Shown here: positions 47,218 to 58,283 of the stretch, in pieces
How the letters are laid out: each line of letters opens with the position of its first letter
How positions within the stretch are numbered: position 1 is the stretch's first letter
Assembly (NCBI GenBank): GCA_022453515.1
Contig: JAJNNY010000019.1
Coordinates: 372,001 to 436,000, forward strand
Reading direction: 5' to 3'
Length of the DNA stretch: 64,000 nt
Origin: Astrocystis sublimbata
Lineage: Eukaryota; Ascomycota; Sordariomycetes; Xylariales; Xylariaceae
Notes under the pieces: generated by a model
The model's database searches: none
Told to the model about the DNA's origin: nothing
The model's input: the letters and a program-made list of their open reading frames with translations, nothing else
Translations under genes and position numbers: made by a program

Positions 47218-49430
47218 TGTGATTTAGGTGTGGTTGGGTTTTGATTAATGGTGAGGTGATCGAGTCAAGCTCTGCTTGAAGGTGGATAACGTTGTCTGCT
47301 GGGTAATTTGGTCAATTGCCAGCTCAACAAAAGGAAGCGTGTGGAGCTCACTTACTATTGAATGAAAGAATGAAAAAGTAAAAAGAAAACCAGCCTGCTT
47401 TACTTCCCTTGCCTACCTTGACGTCAAGAAATTTCCAAAGTCAATGGGAACACAAGCGCGGAAACACAACGCGAACCTGTACTACAACCTCATCTTATAT
47501 ATGAACATGGGGGACCCCAAATGGCCCCCCTAGCTCCCTGACAGGAACCTTCCCGAGTCGTTTTACGTTTTGCTTTATTCACACTCTGCACCGGCTTTGT
47601 CTGCCAAAGAGGGTCTAGTATCGCCTCCATTTTGGGGGCCCCTCCCCATCTGCGGCGTCGATTCCAATGGGAGTCTGGCTCGTCTGGGACGTACGTAGCC
47701 CCCTGATGAAGATGCGAGGCATATCCTCCAGGGGATCGACAGCCCAAGTAAGAAAGTCGCTACTTCGGCTTAGCCTATGCAGTGAGATAATTGGACAGGA
47801 CGTTAGCCATGTCGAGCCAGTGAGACGAACCGTAGAAGGCTATGAAACGCCAGGCACCGCCAGGGTTCCTGGGCGGCGAGGGCGGGTCGTCCCGGGTCAG
47901 AGCGAATAGGAAGCTGACAGCACCGGGTTCTAGACTTTGTGGCGTGCCAGAAATAGGATTTGTGGATACCGTCGACGTGGGGATGGGCCTTTGGATGGTA
48001 TTAGCCTGGTTTTACCGCGGGAATTGGACCGCTAAGAAGTCCTTGGGTTCTCCCTTGGGAGTAAAAAGTTTGCTACTGTAAGTGTCTACGAGTAAAGTGT
48101 TGTCCCTGATGCTCTGCTGCAATTATGCGTAACAACAGTTGCACGGCTTAATAACTGGCTTGATCATTGTTGTTGTCAACTGTATTACATGGCTTGCATG
48201 GATGCATGGAACCATGCACCTGACAATACCCAGTAGGTTTAATATGCCCAGATCTTATAACAAGAATCGCCTAACCCAAACCATCGAGGCTGTGCAGCTA
48301 TTTTCCTGTCTTTTTACCTAATTCATACCTGCTGCTGCGGGATCCCATACTGTACGCATATGAAGGATGAAGCGATATATCACCCAGGCCCTTTCTTGGC
48401 TTAAACCTGCAGGGGTAAGGAGACGGGCCCAAAATGGTCAGCACAAGTCCCAACTTGAAACAACTATTATCATTATCCGGATGAGATATGGCCAGTACTA
48501 CATGACGATGCAACTGACAAGCAAAAGTATACTGCACCAAGGAACTGAGCCATGTTTATATGTTTGTCATCTTGAATGATATAAGTATCGAATATGGGAA
48601 CTCCCCAAATCATTACACAGTCTATATAGCATGTAGTATGCATTATGGGCCCTAGTCAACCCCCGCGTGTTACTTTACCGAACTTGCGAACGAGGATCAA
48701 TCCGCTCGGGCTTCTACTAGCGAGTTGAAACCATTGTGAGAGAAGAGAAAAGCTTCACGATGAATCCTGACCCATATAGTACTATATTAGCTGCCATGTT
48801 CTTTGCCAAGTTCTTTGCTAAGTTCGATCGGACGACACGCACTATTGTTAGTCCATCGCGGTAGTTTAGTCGAGCTACTGTGCTTAGTCTGGTAGGATCT
48901 CAGCCTTATGCACCGAAATAGCTTTGTAATAATTTTTTGACATGCGCGAGCCTGCGCGAGCTATTCTCGCCCAGGAGCAGAGTCAATGTATGGAACGCCA
49001 CCCGAGCCGGCCCCAGTGGTCCAGTGGGGACGAAATCAGAAACTATGATGAGAAGTTTGCCTAGTAGGCTAGTACACAATTTCGTATGATCTTGGGTTCT
49101 TAGCGTAGTGCTGCGTGTTGATGCTATTTTGAAGGATACACCGCTCTTTTGCCAAGTCTTGACTCATGAATGCATCTACTGAGAAAGCCTAATGGAAACA
49201 GTCAATGAGTGTGGTGAAATGAATATTGTCATTGCAAAGCGTTGCTTGATCGTGTCTACAAAAAAGATGTCGTACAAAACGGTTGGTATAAATGTGTAGG
49301 TATATGCAGCGATCCTGTCCCAATAAATCAAATGACTCCTGAACACCTAATAGCCGCATCCAAGATGGTCTGAAATTGTTGGCACAAAAGTTGGCAATCA
49401 GGTAATCCGCAGTGTGAAAGTACTCCATCA
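47218..49430. other. gene-free region upstream of the bestrophin-like gene
   Basis: The first few hundred bases are the bestrophin-like gene promoter and leader. I see no gene or recognisable element in the rest. Confidence 0.5.
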
Positions 49431-51377
49431 TTAGACACGAAGCGATGACATGCTTCGCCTCATCTTCTCGTCCTCGTGCTTCTTCTTCTTAAATAGCGAC
49501 TTTAGCATGGTATCTTTTTCTTTTTTGGGTTTGAGGACGGCTTCAAGCGTGTTATCCTTCTCTCGGCTTCCGTCTTCGATGGTTTTCATAGTCCTCGTCG
49601 ATCGTTTGGACTTTGTTGACCGTTCGGTTTTGTCCGTCCTCTCACTCCTGTGACTATGATGACTGCGATGACTATGTGAACTCCGGTGGCTGCGATGGCT
49701 GCCGGCCTCGCTAACCTCGTCACCCTCGTGACGCGAGCGGCTGCTCTTGCTGTCGGCTAAGTCATCCTCATCATAGGAGCGAGAGCGAGTATGATGTGAC
49801 TTATGTGACTTGTGAGACTTGCTTGATTTGGTTGATTTATGGGTGCGGCTCGTGCGAATACTTCGTGCGTCGTCACCTCCGTACTGGCTGCGGATAGCAC
49901 GGTCTGCCTCGGGGCTGATCAACTCCATATCGACACTCTCGTCGTCACCGAAGGCGGAAATGCCGCGCCGCCATGTCTCAATGGTGCTCAACTCCTCCTC
50001 TACAACCAAAGCTTCGTCAAACCCACGGCTTGCATCAGATTGGGGATAGGGCGGGTCGGCCGGCTGGCTATGCGAGGGTGGCAGTGCTGGTTGCGCCTCG
50101 AAGGCCATCGGCTGCATGCGGGCGACGGCTTCGGCTTCCTTTTGCTCCTTGATACGCTTGATGATCTTCCATCCTCCGAACATGACAACAGTCACACCAA
50201 CTGTCAATCCAGCCGCTATGAGAAATTGCGGGCTCGACAACAGCGCGAAAATTGCGGGACTGCCGCCCTTGATGACTCCGAGGAACGATGGTGACATCTT
50301 GCCCAGAAGCGTAGATAGCTCGGCAAGGGTCAGGGCTACGGCCGCAGCAGCCTCTGGCTTGCCCTGCAGGTGCTCGATTATATGCGTGGCCGTATGATGC
50401 ATACATTGTGCCTCTACTAAAAGTTTCTCGATCGTACCCATCAAGTTGCGCGCTTTGTTCTCTTTCTCGGCCGCCTGGTAGGCAGGATCCAAGTCGACTC
50501 GGTCGGCCAGGTCGGGTGGAACGTTTCCGTAGGCCAGGTTCATATCGATCTCCTTCTTTTTCTTGCCATGTTCCTGCAGCGCCGGATCCGATCTCGCGAG
50601 TTGCAGGATCTGGTTCTCCGCAGGCGCCATCATCATGGTCTCCGCTGGCGTTGTCGGGGTGCGGATGAGGGTCGGGCGGCTCAGCGCCATATCCCTCGGG
50701 GCCGTCTCTGCATATGGGGAGCGATATGTGACGGGTGGCCGCGAGGGTGTAACGGATGCGGCTTCGGAATGTGTGCGCAGATTGTTCAGAGTCAGCGCTG
50801 GCCGGGCCAGCGACTGGGAGCGGCGCGAGGCCTTGCTGTGCTTGGAGCGGTGACTTCTGCGGGACGAGGCCTGCGAGGCGGCATCGTCCTGGGCGTAGCG
50901 GGCCTCATAGACGCCGCCGCCATACTCGACTTCGTTGGCGGGCTCTGGGACGTAACGGGGCACGGCCGGTACGTCGTAGGTCTGGGCCCTCCGGACGGCG
51001 CGCTCCGCCTTCACGGCTGCCTTCTTCTCATCATACGCAGCCTTTGCCTCCTTGAAGGCGTTGACTAGGTGCTTGCCCTGGAAGTGCGAGGAATAAGATT
51101 AGCTTCAACCCAGGGTGCGCAACATCGGGGCCAGCTAGTGTAGTAAGTACGAGGTAGGGAGCTGTAGCTGTAAGCACTGTCGAGCAGACAGACGCAGGTG
51201 AGTGAGGAGAAGGGAATCTCCAAGCGGGGCGGCGCGAGCGAGCAGGGGAGGCCTCGTATAGCTCGCAGCTAAGAGGGAAGAATGCACAGGTTCGATTGAG
51301 ACGAGTTGTAAAGTTAAACTTACATTACTTATGATTTTACCAGAGGAATTGACAATGGTGACGATTTCGACAGCCAT
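49431..51377 (-). CDS. single-pass membrane protein with Ser/His/Arg-rich tail, unknown function
   Basis: Two exons (51377-51324 and 51077-49431, with a 246-nt intron) join in frame to 566 aa. The short first exon MAVEIVTIVNSSGKIISN continues as GKHLVNAFKEAKAAYDEKK. One hydrophobic helix lies near residues 295-320 (FLIAAGLTVGVTVVMFGGW), followed by basic KIIKRIKEQ. The middle has a conserved-looking helical block (ARNLMGTIEKLLVEAQC). Both flanks are rich in SHRS/SKSH words; the C-terminal third is an RS-like, strongly basic low-complexity region ending in KKKKHEDEKMRRSMSSLRV. I do not recognise a named family; similar serine-rich single-pass proteins occur widely in Pezizomycotina. The charged tail may face the cytosol and could be phosphorylated. 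Confidence 0.75.
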
Positions 51378-54021
51378 CTCCCTTCAGTTCTGTTTGGCCT
51401 GCAGGTATTCCGACGACTAGATGCGAGCGACGGGGGAGAGATAAAAGGGAAGACCCTATCGTTGACCGCCTGACCAGGTGGGAATCAGGAAGCTCCGCAT
51501 GAACGAAAAGTGCCCCGCGGAAGACGACTCCGAAACTGGGGGCCTCCTAGCTCTGGGTCCAGGGAGGTGGTTGGCCGTGGATTGGCCTGGTTGGCGTGGT
51601 TGGGACAAGTGACAAGCAGGCAACGCAGATATGGAGCATGAAATGAATGGGGCGTGGAATTGGCTCTGAACCGGCTCTGAATGGGCTGGCGGTCCGGCGG
51701 TGAGCGCACGCTTGCACGCCAGCACGTAATTATTTACAGGGCACTCCTTAGATCGAGGAGCGTCGGGGCCGGAGGTGAGAAGATTAAACTAGATAAACAG
51801 GAGGCTGTTTCGGGATTTATGGCTGCTGATTGATGATGTGTGACACGGAATCACGGATGACGGACGGGGCTGGCAAGGGATTAATTCAATTGTCGAGTTC
51901 GGAGTGTAACGGAGCTATTAATTCACATGTACTTCATGTAAGTCGCAGTGAGCTAAGTACTACCTAAGTGTCGTTTGCATGGCTGCGTGGCTAATGCATG
52001 ATGATGGTTCTCGTACCAAGATATTCGCGCGCCCGGGCTGGTCAGGCGTTGGACAGACCCCCCCCGACCCCCCCTAACGGCACTGGCTCTCACTGGGCTG
52101 GTGTAAGGGCAGTGCGCTGATTGGCCGCCCCAGCCGTGACAATCAGGCGCTGCTGCATCCGCTCGCTGCTGCCGGCTCCCTATTCGACCCCCGCCGTCGA
52201 ATTGGAGTAGCGGGAAGCCGTCGCATGCCGTTGTGTGTGTGCTTTCCAGCACCATAGGCCGGATCGTCGGTTGCAGCGAGGATGAGGCGACTATCTATCA
52301 CCCTCACAATACGCCCTTACGGCCCATCTTACGGCTTGGTGCCTTGATTTGGTAGGATTTGCTACCCACACATCAGGATATCTATGCCTGTGAGATGCAA
52401 TTCATGGACTATTGGATATCTCAGCTTGGATACTTACTCCCGAGCTATGTGCCTCTGCTAAGTGTCGCTTTTACACCCTCTATCCACATCTGCGCATTGA
52501 TCGCCGAACCTTCGTCCCGCAGAGAGAACCGTTCACCTAGGCCCGTGCTAGGTGCATTGAGACTACCATGATACTAAAACTGTGAGGTTGTCATACCGCG
52601 TGCTGCTCGATGACGAACCTCAACTGCAACTCGGTTCACACTCGTCTGACTACCCGTGCTTCTGAATGCTTGTTGACCTACATGATGTGCCTCGTCAGGT
52701 AACATTGGGCACAAAGTGAGGCCGAACTATCACATATCACACGCAAACCTGGGAGGCCAAGCTGCACCTACACCCAACAAGATCAACCATCATGAGGATA
52801 GTCAAATCAGCCTCTCCGTGCTATTGATAGACGCAAGGGGTCGAGTGGAAACAAGTGGCGCTTACGAGCACCACTCGAGAGCGCACCACGTAGACTGGCC
52901 AGTGGGGAGGCCATCACGAAAACGGCAATGGGGACAGCGGGTGACAACACTGCCAACCTCCCCGGTTGGTGCGATTCACCTCTGTGGGGTTTTGGCATCA
53001 CTTGCGAGCCCACCAGAATGCCGCATCGGGTCATCCTTCCAGAATATCTGCGAGGAAGGAAAGGGGCAGAGGAGTGCTTATCAAGGTCCGATTACTCGTA
53101 ATCAACTCATCGGTTCTCGTTCAGGGACGTTGAGATAGTCTTTGTCGGCACCGTACCACACTCCATATCATCTTTGTTGGGTCGGCAAAGGACAATCCCG
53201 CGGTACTACCCTCGACTCTCGTAGTCTTGGATGGTCGCAGACAAATGACGTGAATATACAGTCTTATTCTCTTGCTCGATAATCCACATACGCAGACTGG
53301 AACACCTGTAAACGGACGGCCTTGGAAAGTAATCGGTCTCCTAGTGTTCCTTCCAACAGCCTTGCAGAAGCTCCTCTCCTGTGATGATACTTCATCATGC
53401 TACAGAAACACAGTATGTAGTAGGTGTAGAATATTTACCAAAGTGTGATTGTTGTTATGAAGTAACTGGCGAGAACATAGGGTAGCACATTAGGAACAGC
53501 AAATTAAGAACCAAAGGGGCAGCCATCATTAATGTCACTGGTGTATCTCCTCTCATCTACTCCTTGACCCCCCGGAGGTATTCTTCATACAAACGTCGCT
53601 GCACTCAGTAGGGCCTAAACTGAGTGCGAGATTCAGGGGGTGTCGTTGTAAAACTTTGGGCTCTGACCTTGCTAATTCCGCCGCAGCGGATGCAAGCAAA
53701 TCCCAAATCAATCTTAATGTTTCTGTTATAGGAGTTATCACCGTATCATGGGTGGATTGTACTATTAGTAGTCTTCAATCCGATTAGCAGAAAACACTAG
53801 GTATTAGCTAGTAGTAGACTCGGTATCTCCCCAGATTGGCGAAGTAAAAATATCTATGCATAATAAGCGTAGTTTCTTTCAAACATTGAGTTTCAGCTTC
53901 ATTGGCAATGATACTAGAACTATTATACAGAAGCAAATTTCAATCAAGTGTGACAACAGTAACATCCCTCGAAACCCTCCCATCCAAGACTGGAGCACTG
54001 AAGACAAACACTTATCTAACT

Positions 54022-54031
54022 ACCTAGGTAA
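54022..54031. repeat. TACCTAGGTA palindrome, copy 4
   Basis: A perfect 10-bp palindrome inside a weak open frame (53856-54116) that I do not accept as a gene. Confidence 0.7.
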
Positions 54032-54339
54032 GGAAGTCGTAGACCAGGTTGATAGATGGTTTGAAGATTATAGAACAGCAGCATACATATCAATTCGATC
54101 AACTTTAGTCACGTAAGGCCACTCAAGATCACGGATCAATTGCTCTCACTGACCGAATTTGTCGTGTCTTTCACCGCTGTCTTGATACACTGTTTAGCCT
54201 CGCTTTATACAGGCCAGGCGCCGACGAGCTGGATATTGAACATAGCCGACGCCGCGAATAAATGATAGGGGCATCTGGTGGCTTGCATGAAACATCATTT
54301 TACAATGAATGCTTTATTTTAGCTTGTGTACTCAAATAA

Positions 54340-54349
54340 TACCTAGGTA
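54340..54349. repeat. TACCTAGGTA palindrome, copy 5
   Basis: A perfect 10-bp palindrome in noncoding DNA, 310 bp upstream of the ATG at 54660. Confidence 0.7.
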
Positions 54350-54659
54350 GGAACCTAAGGTAATGTGAGTGCCCTAACATCGAAGCTCCAAACAAATGGG
54401 ATGTGACTTCCACTACAACCCAGCGCCAGTTGCGAAGGAGGTAGGGGCTGCCTGCCCGTCACACGCTGTGGCACCGGCCGTGTCATTACCTTATCGAGAA
54501 AATGGCAGACCACATGCCCAACGTTTCCAACGGGACTGTCTCGGATGCCGAGAGCTGTTTCAACATTTAGTCTTTATTCCGATACAACCACGAATTCTAT
54601 CCTATAGAGCATCGAGGAATACATATATGCATGACTTAAAAGACTAACGCGCCAAAGGC

Positions 54660-55727
54660 ATGGGGAAGCGGGATAAGTCAAGACGCAGAAGAAAGCCAAA
54701 CGTCGATTACCGGCACCGCTGGCCCACGCAGCAGACGCTCATCGAGTCTGGGGTATTGGTGGACTCCCCAAGATTCAAGTGGCGATGGAAACCGAGCGGA
54801 AGATGGCTTCGACGGCTCGGGAGAAGCTCGTCATCGGAACCTGGCAAGAGCACGCACCCGTATGACACCGGAGTGGGCGCCCATGAAAGCGAGTCGGAGC
54901 CGAGCCTCAGAATTCCAAGCCCAGCTGGGGACAATGATCGAAGACGCTGGAAACCATTCGCTCGCGTGGCGTCTGCTCCCCCTCCGCCTGCCCCTACGCC
55001 GGCTGTAAGCATGAATCCTGCAAGATAGGATCGGCTAAGAAAGCAAGGAAAGCTGACATTGCCGTGTTGATAGTCAGCCCTGAAGATATCTCATGACAGA
55101 GAGGAGTCGGGATCGGAAACTCTCTACTCTCCTATACAGCACCTGCGACAACTGGCCAACTATAGAAAGTCGCCGATGATCCAATCACCGACTCCCGCTC
55201 CTGCAGAATTCGACAAAGCAACTCTCAAATCTACCGAGTCCAGGGTGCAGACGCCTCCGCCGCCCACGCCGAGTCAACACATTCAGAAGATACTGGCAGA
55301 CAATTGCCCTATCCAGCATCTTCGACAACGTGCCAGTCACAGGAAATCACCTGTCCCTCGATCACACACCACTACGCCTTCCGACATCGACAAACCGACA
55401 GTCACGCACACAAGTTCCAGAGCCCAGGAGACCCTAACCTCTTCAACAGATCAGTCTTGCCCCCCGGTCGCGATAAGCACCAAGACCCTGGCAGACCACT
55501 GTCCTATCCAGCACTTACGACACCTAGCCGCTCATCGGAAATCACCAGTTCCTCGTTCACGAACTGTGACTCCCTCCGATTTCGATGCAGCGACTATTAA
55601 ATCACCCGGACCCAGTATGCAAGCGCCAGTTCCACCAGCGGGAGTAAGAGACGCCAACTCGGTTGAGAAAAAGCCAATAAAGCTGGCAGATAGATTCGAA
55701 CTATTCGTAAGACGAAACTTGCGCTAG
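54660..55727 (+). CDS. disordered basic protein with three PIQHLR repeats, unknown function
   Basis: Two exons (54660-55004 and 55074-55727, with a 69-nt intron carrying GCTGAC) join in frame to 332 aa. The N-terminus is strongly basic (MGKRDKSRRRRKPN) and Trp/Arg-rich. The C-terminal two thirds contain three degenerate tandem repeats of about 60-65 residues. Each starts PIQHLRxxAxxRKSP (near residues 135, 194 and 259) and continues with Ser/Thr-Pro sites and a [F/I]DxxT word. It lacks a signal peptide or membrane helix. No family is recognised. Repeat-start motifs like these could be linear docking or phosphorylation sites. The intact splice and conserved repeat residues argue that it is a real gene. 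Confidence 0.65.
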
Positions 55728-57029
55728 GGTCTATGGAAAAGGATGGGGTTCTGTTCATCGTATAGCGAAAGTCAATCAGAACCGGACGTATGAGCAGCTC
55801 GCTAGGTACAGATTGTGTTTTCAGCCGCTTGTATGAAGTATATTCAGCCTGGTTGACGCGGGACGGCATGGTGGATGGCCTCAAGTTGGTCTTTTGGCAT
55901 TAATTAGTTTCTACCCACTCTCGTTACTCTTACAAGTGAGTTTTACTCAAGCATAACTGCCTTCAACATCTTTATAACACTGGGTACACTACGTAAGATT
56001 AGATAGATAGAAGCCTACAATTAGATTCAGCCGGTGAGTCTGAAAGCCTACCGATGTAGCCACATGATCCTGGTATGATAACGGACCGTTTAGCAGCACC
56101 TACCTACATCGAAGGAGGACTACCGTCGTACTCAGATGTGCACTCCCGCATAAGCTGTCCGACAAACCGATGAGATGTATCGCGCGCGCTGATTACCTAA
56201 TCATGCAGAAATGCAATGGAGAAAAAGCGGTATGTAACCACTAACCATTATCTAGCTCGCCCAGGTACCGACGATTATCCCAGAGATCGCCCTGCACCTT
56301 GAAGCAGCCGACGAGGCCGAGGCAGTCTATGCTGGCTCTCAACCCTGCCAGGTGCTGACAGGACCATGAATACCTAAATACAGCGGTTCATCGCTGGCTA
56401 CGTCATGTATTCCCAGTAGGTTGATCAACTACCTCCTAGCGGGTCAGATCTTGGACTAAGGCCGCGAGAGCCGATAGCACTCCCGACCTCATGCCCAGAG
56501 CTGCCTAGTACAGATCAGCTAGCCAGGCACCCAAAGTCCGACATACCTTAGCTCAACACACAAAACGACCTCTTGAAGTATGACTATGAGAGATATATTC
56601 CCAGAATGCAGGGACTTGAGGGGAGCTTTGAGGTAACACCCGCGCTGACCCGCGCGGGGGATGACACAAGTCACATCTCAGACCCCTCGATTACTACGAA
56701 GATAGATGCGTGGATGGCGGGGTCATACCACCTTCCGCTATTATCTCCCAGTACTGTCGCAATGGGGGCATCGGAGATAAAGAGCGACGAGCATCTGTCC
56801 CACTGCGTCGGGTTGGTCGTAGTCAAGCTTTGTAACGCAACTAATTAGAGCGGATTACGGAGATAGAGCTGATCATCGGTATGGTGAGTCTGTCTTTATT
56901 TTGCCCCGTTCTTTGGCACATATAAGGCGGACCTTGTGCCTCGATTTGATGTTATTGTAAACATCACGACCTGACCCCTCTATTACCCTAAAACCTCATT
57001 TTATATACACAACCACAACCACAGTAACC
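55728..57029. other. intergenic region and dienelactone hydrolase promoter
   Basis: No supported gene. A TATAAGG box at about 56921 lies some 110 bp upstream of the hydrolase ATG, and TATATAC follows at about 57003. Confidence 0.5.
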
Positions 57030-58061
57030 ATGGCCTCCAACCCTCCAGGAAAGTGCTGCACTATCGGCGTCAAGCATGAGTAAGTCGCAATGATATGTAC
57101 AACCTCATATGTACAACTTCATATTCCAACCCCAACCCGCCAAAGCTCCAACACCACCTGCACCATAATCTCTGCACTATCCATCCACTCAGCTGATCCG
57201 TGTCCCCCCTCCCCTCCAGAGGTGAAGAGACCGGCGCCAACATCAAAGTCGGCAAGCACGACGCGTACCTCGCCACGCCCGACCCGTCCAACGCGCACAA
57301 GGATACCGCTATCCTGTACCTCGTCGACGCCTTCGGGATCTGGGCGAACAGCAAGCTGATGGCGGACCAGTTCGCTGCGAACGGGTACCTGTGTCTGATC
57401 GTCGATTTGTTTAATGGCGACCCCGCGCCGACCGGCCCGCAGGGCATGCCCGAGGGCTTCGATATCATGAAGTGGCTGAACCACGGCTCGACCGGCGACA
57501 ACCCGCACACGGCCGAGTACGTCGACGTGATTGTCCTCGACGCCATCAAGTGGCTTCAGACCGAGAAGGGCGTCAAGAAGCTGGGGTCGGTAGGATACTG
57601 CTTTGGGGCCAAGGTGCGTTGCTCGTGACACCCAACATGCACAGTCTACCTGTCTACCTACCTTATCTTTCAACCCTACTCATGTATTCGTGGCCCATGT
57701 ACTCCACCCAAACCCACTAACTCAAATCGTGCGCCGACAGTTCGTCGCCCGCCACTTCGCGAGCGGCATCAGCGTCGGGTACATGGCGCACCCGTCCTTC
57801 GTGGACGAGGAGGAGCTGCGCGGCTTCAAGGGCCCCCTGTCCATCGCGGCTGCCGAGACGGACTCGATCTTCCCCGCCAAGCTGCGCCACCGCACCGAGG
57901 AGATCCTGGAGGAGATGAAGTACCCCTACCAGATCAACCTGTTCTCCGGCGTCGAGCACGGCTTCGCCGTCCGCGCCGACATCTCCCAGAAGCACCAGAA
58001 GTTTGCCAAGGAGCAGGCCTTCTACCAGGCCATACAGTGGTTCGACACCTTCTTGCTATGA
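57030..58061 (+). CDS. dienelactone hydrolase family protein
   Basis: An alpha/beta hydrolase of the DLH family (254 aa, normal length). Three exons (57030-57079, 57220-57613 and 57741-58061) join in frame. The catalytic triad is visible: Cys in GYCFGAK (about residue 144), Asp in ETDSIFP (189) and His in EHGFAVR (221). Cys as nucleophile is typical of DLH rather than Ser esterases. Family members cut lactone or ester bonds in aromatic degradation, but fungal paralogues have varied, mostly untested substrates. It is convergent with the WW-FF gene; the stop codons are 222 bp apart. No signal peptide is seen, so it is probably cytosolic. Confidence 0.92.
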
Positions 58062-58283
58062 CTTGGGGATAATGAAGGGGAGGAGGTTGCGTCGAGCAAG
58101 CTTTGAAAGTTGAGCAAAGACTCCCGGAGTGTGCTAGCTAGAGAGGTTTTGGCTGCGAAAAAAAATGAAAACAAAAGCGTCATGAATGAACAAAATCTAT
58201 TCAAGTTATCTATATCGGGTATCATCGTGATGCATATGCTTTCCCACATCTAGTCCGTGGCGGGTTGGTCATATGTCATATAC

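Larger units (their letters stand above)
51378..54659. other. 3.3 kb gene-free region
   Basis: No supported gene. It contains promoter sequence of the membrane-protein gene on the left, C-runs near 52060-52075, two TACCTAGGTA palindromes, and weak open frames at 53553-53741 (minus) and 53856-54116 (plus) that might be decayed coding sequence but show no clear domain. Confidence 0.5.

Noticed and set aside
52716..53138. 140-codon plus-strand frame
   Set aside because: Opens on a GTG, has no recognisable domain or neighbouring exon.
53856..54116. 86-codon low-GC plus-strand frame
   Set aside because: Has an ATG but no family, and includes the dispersed TACCTAGGTA palindrome, which is otherwise noncoding.
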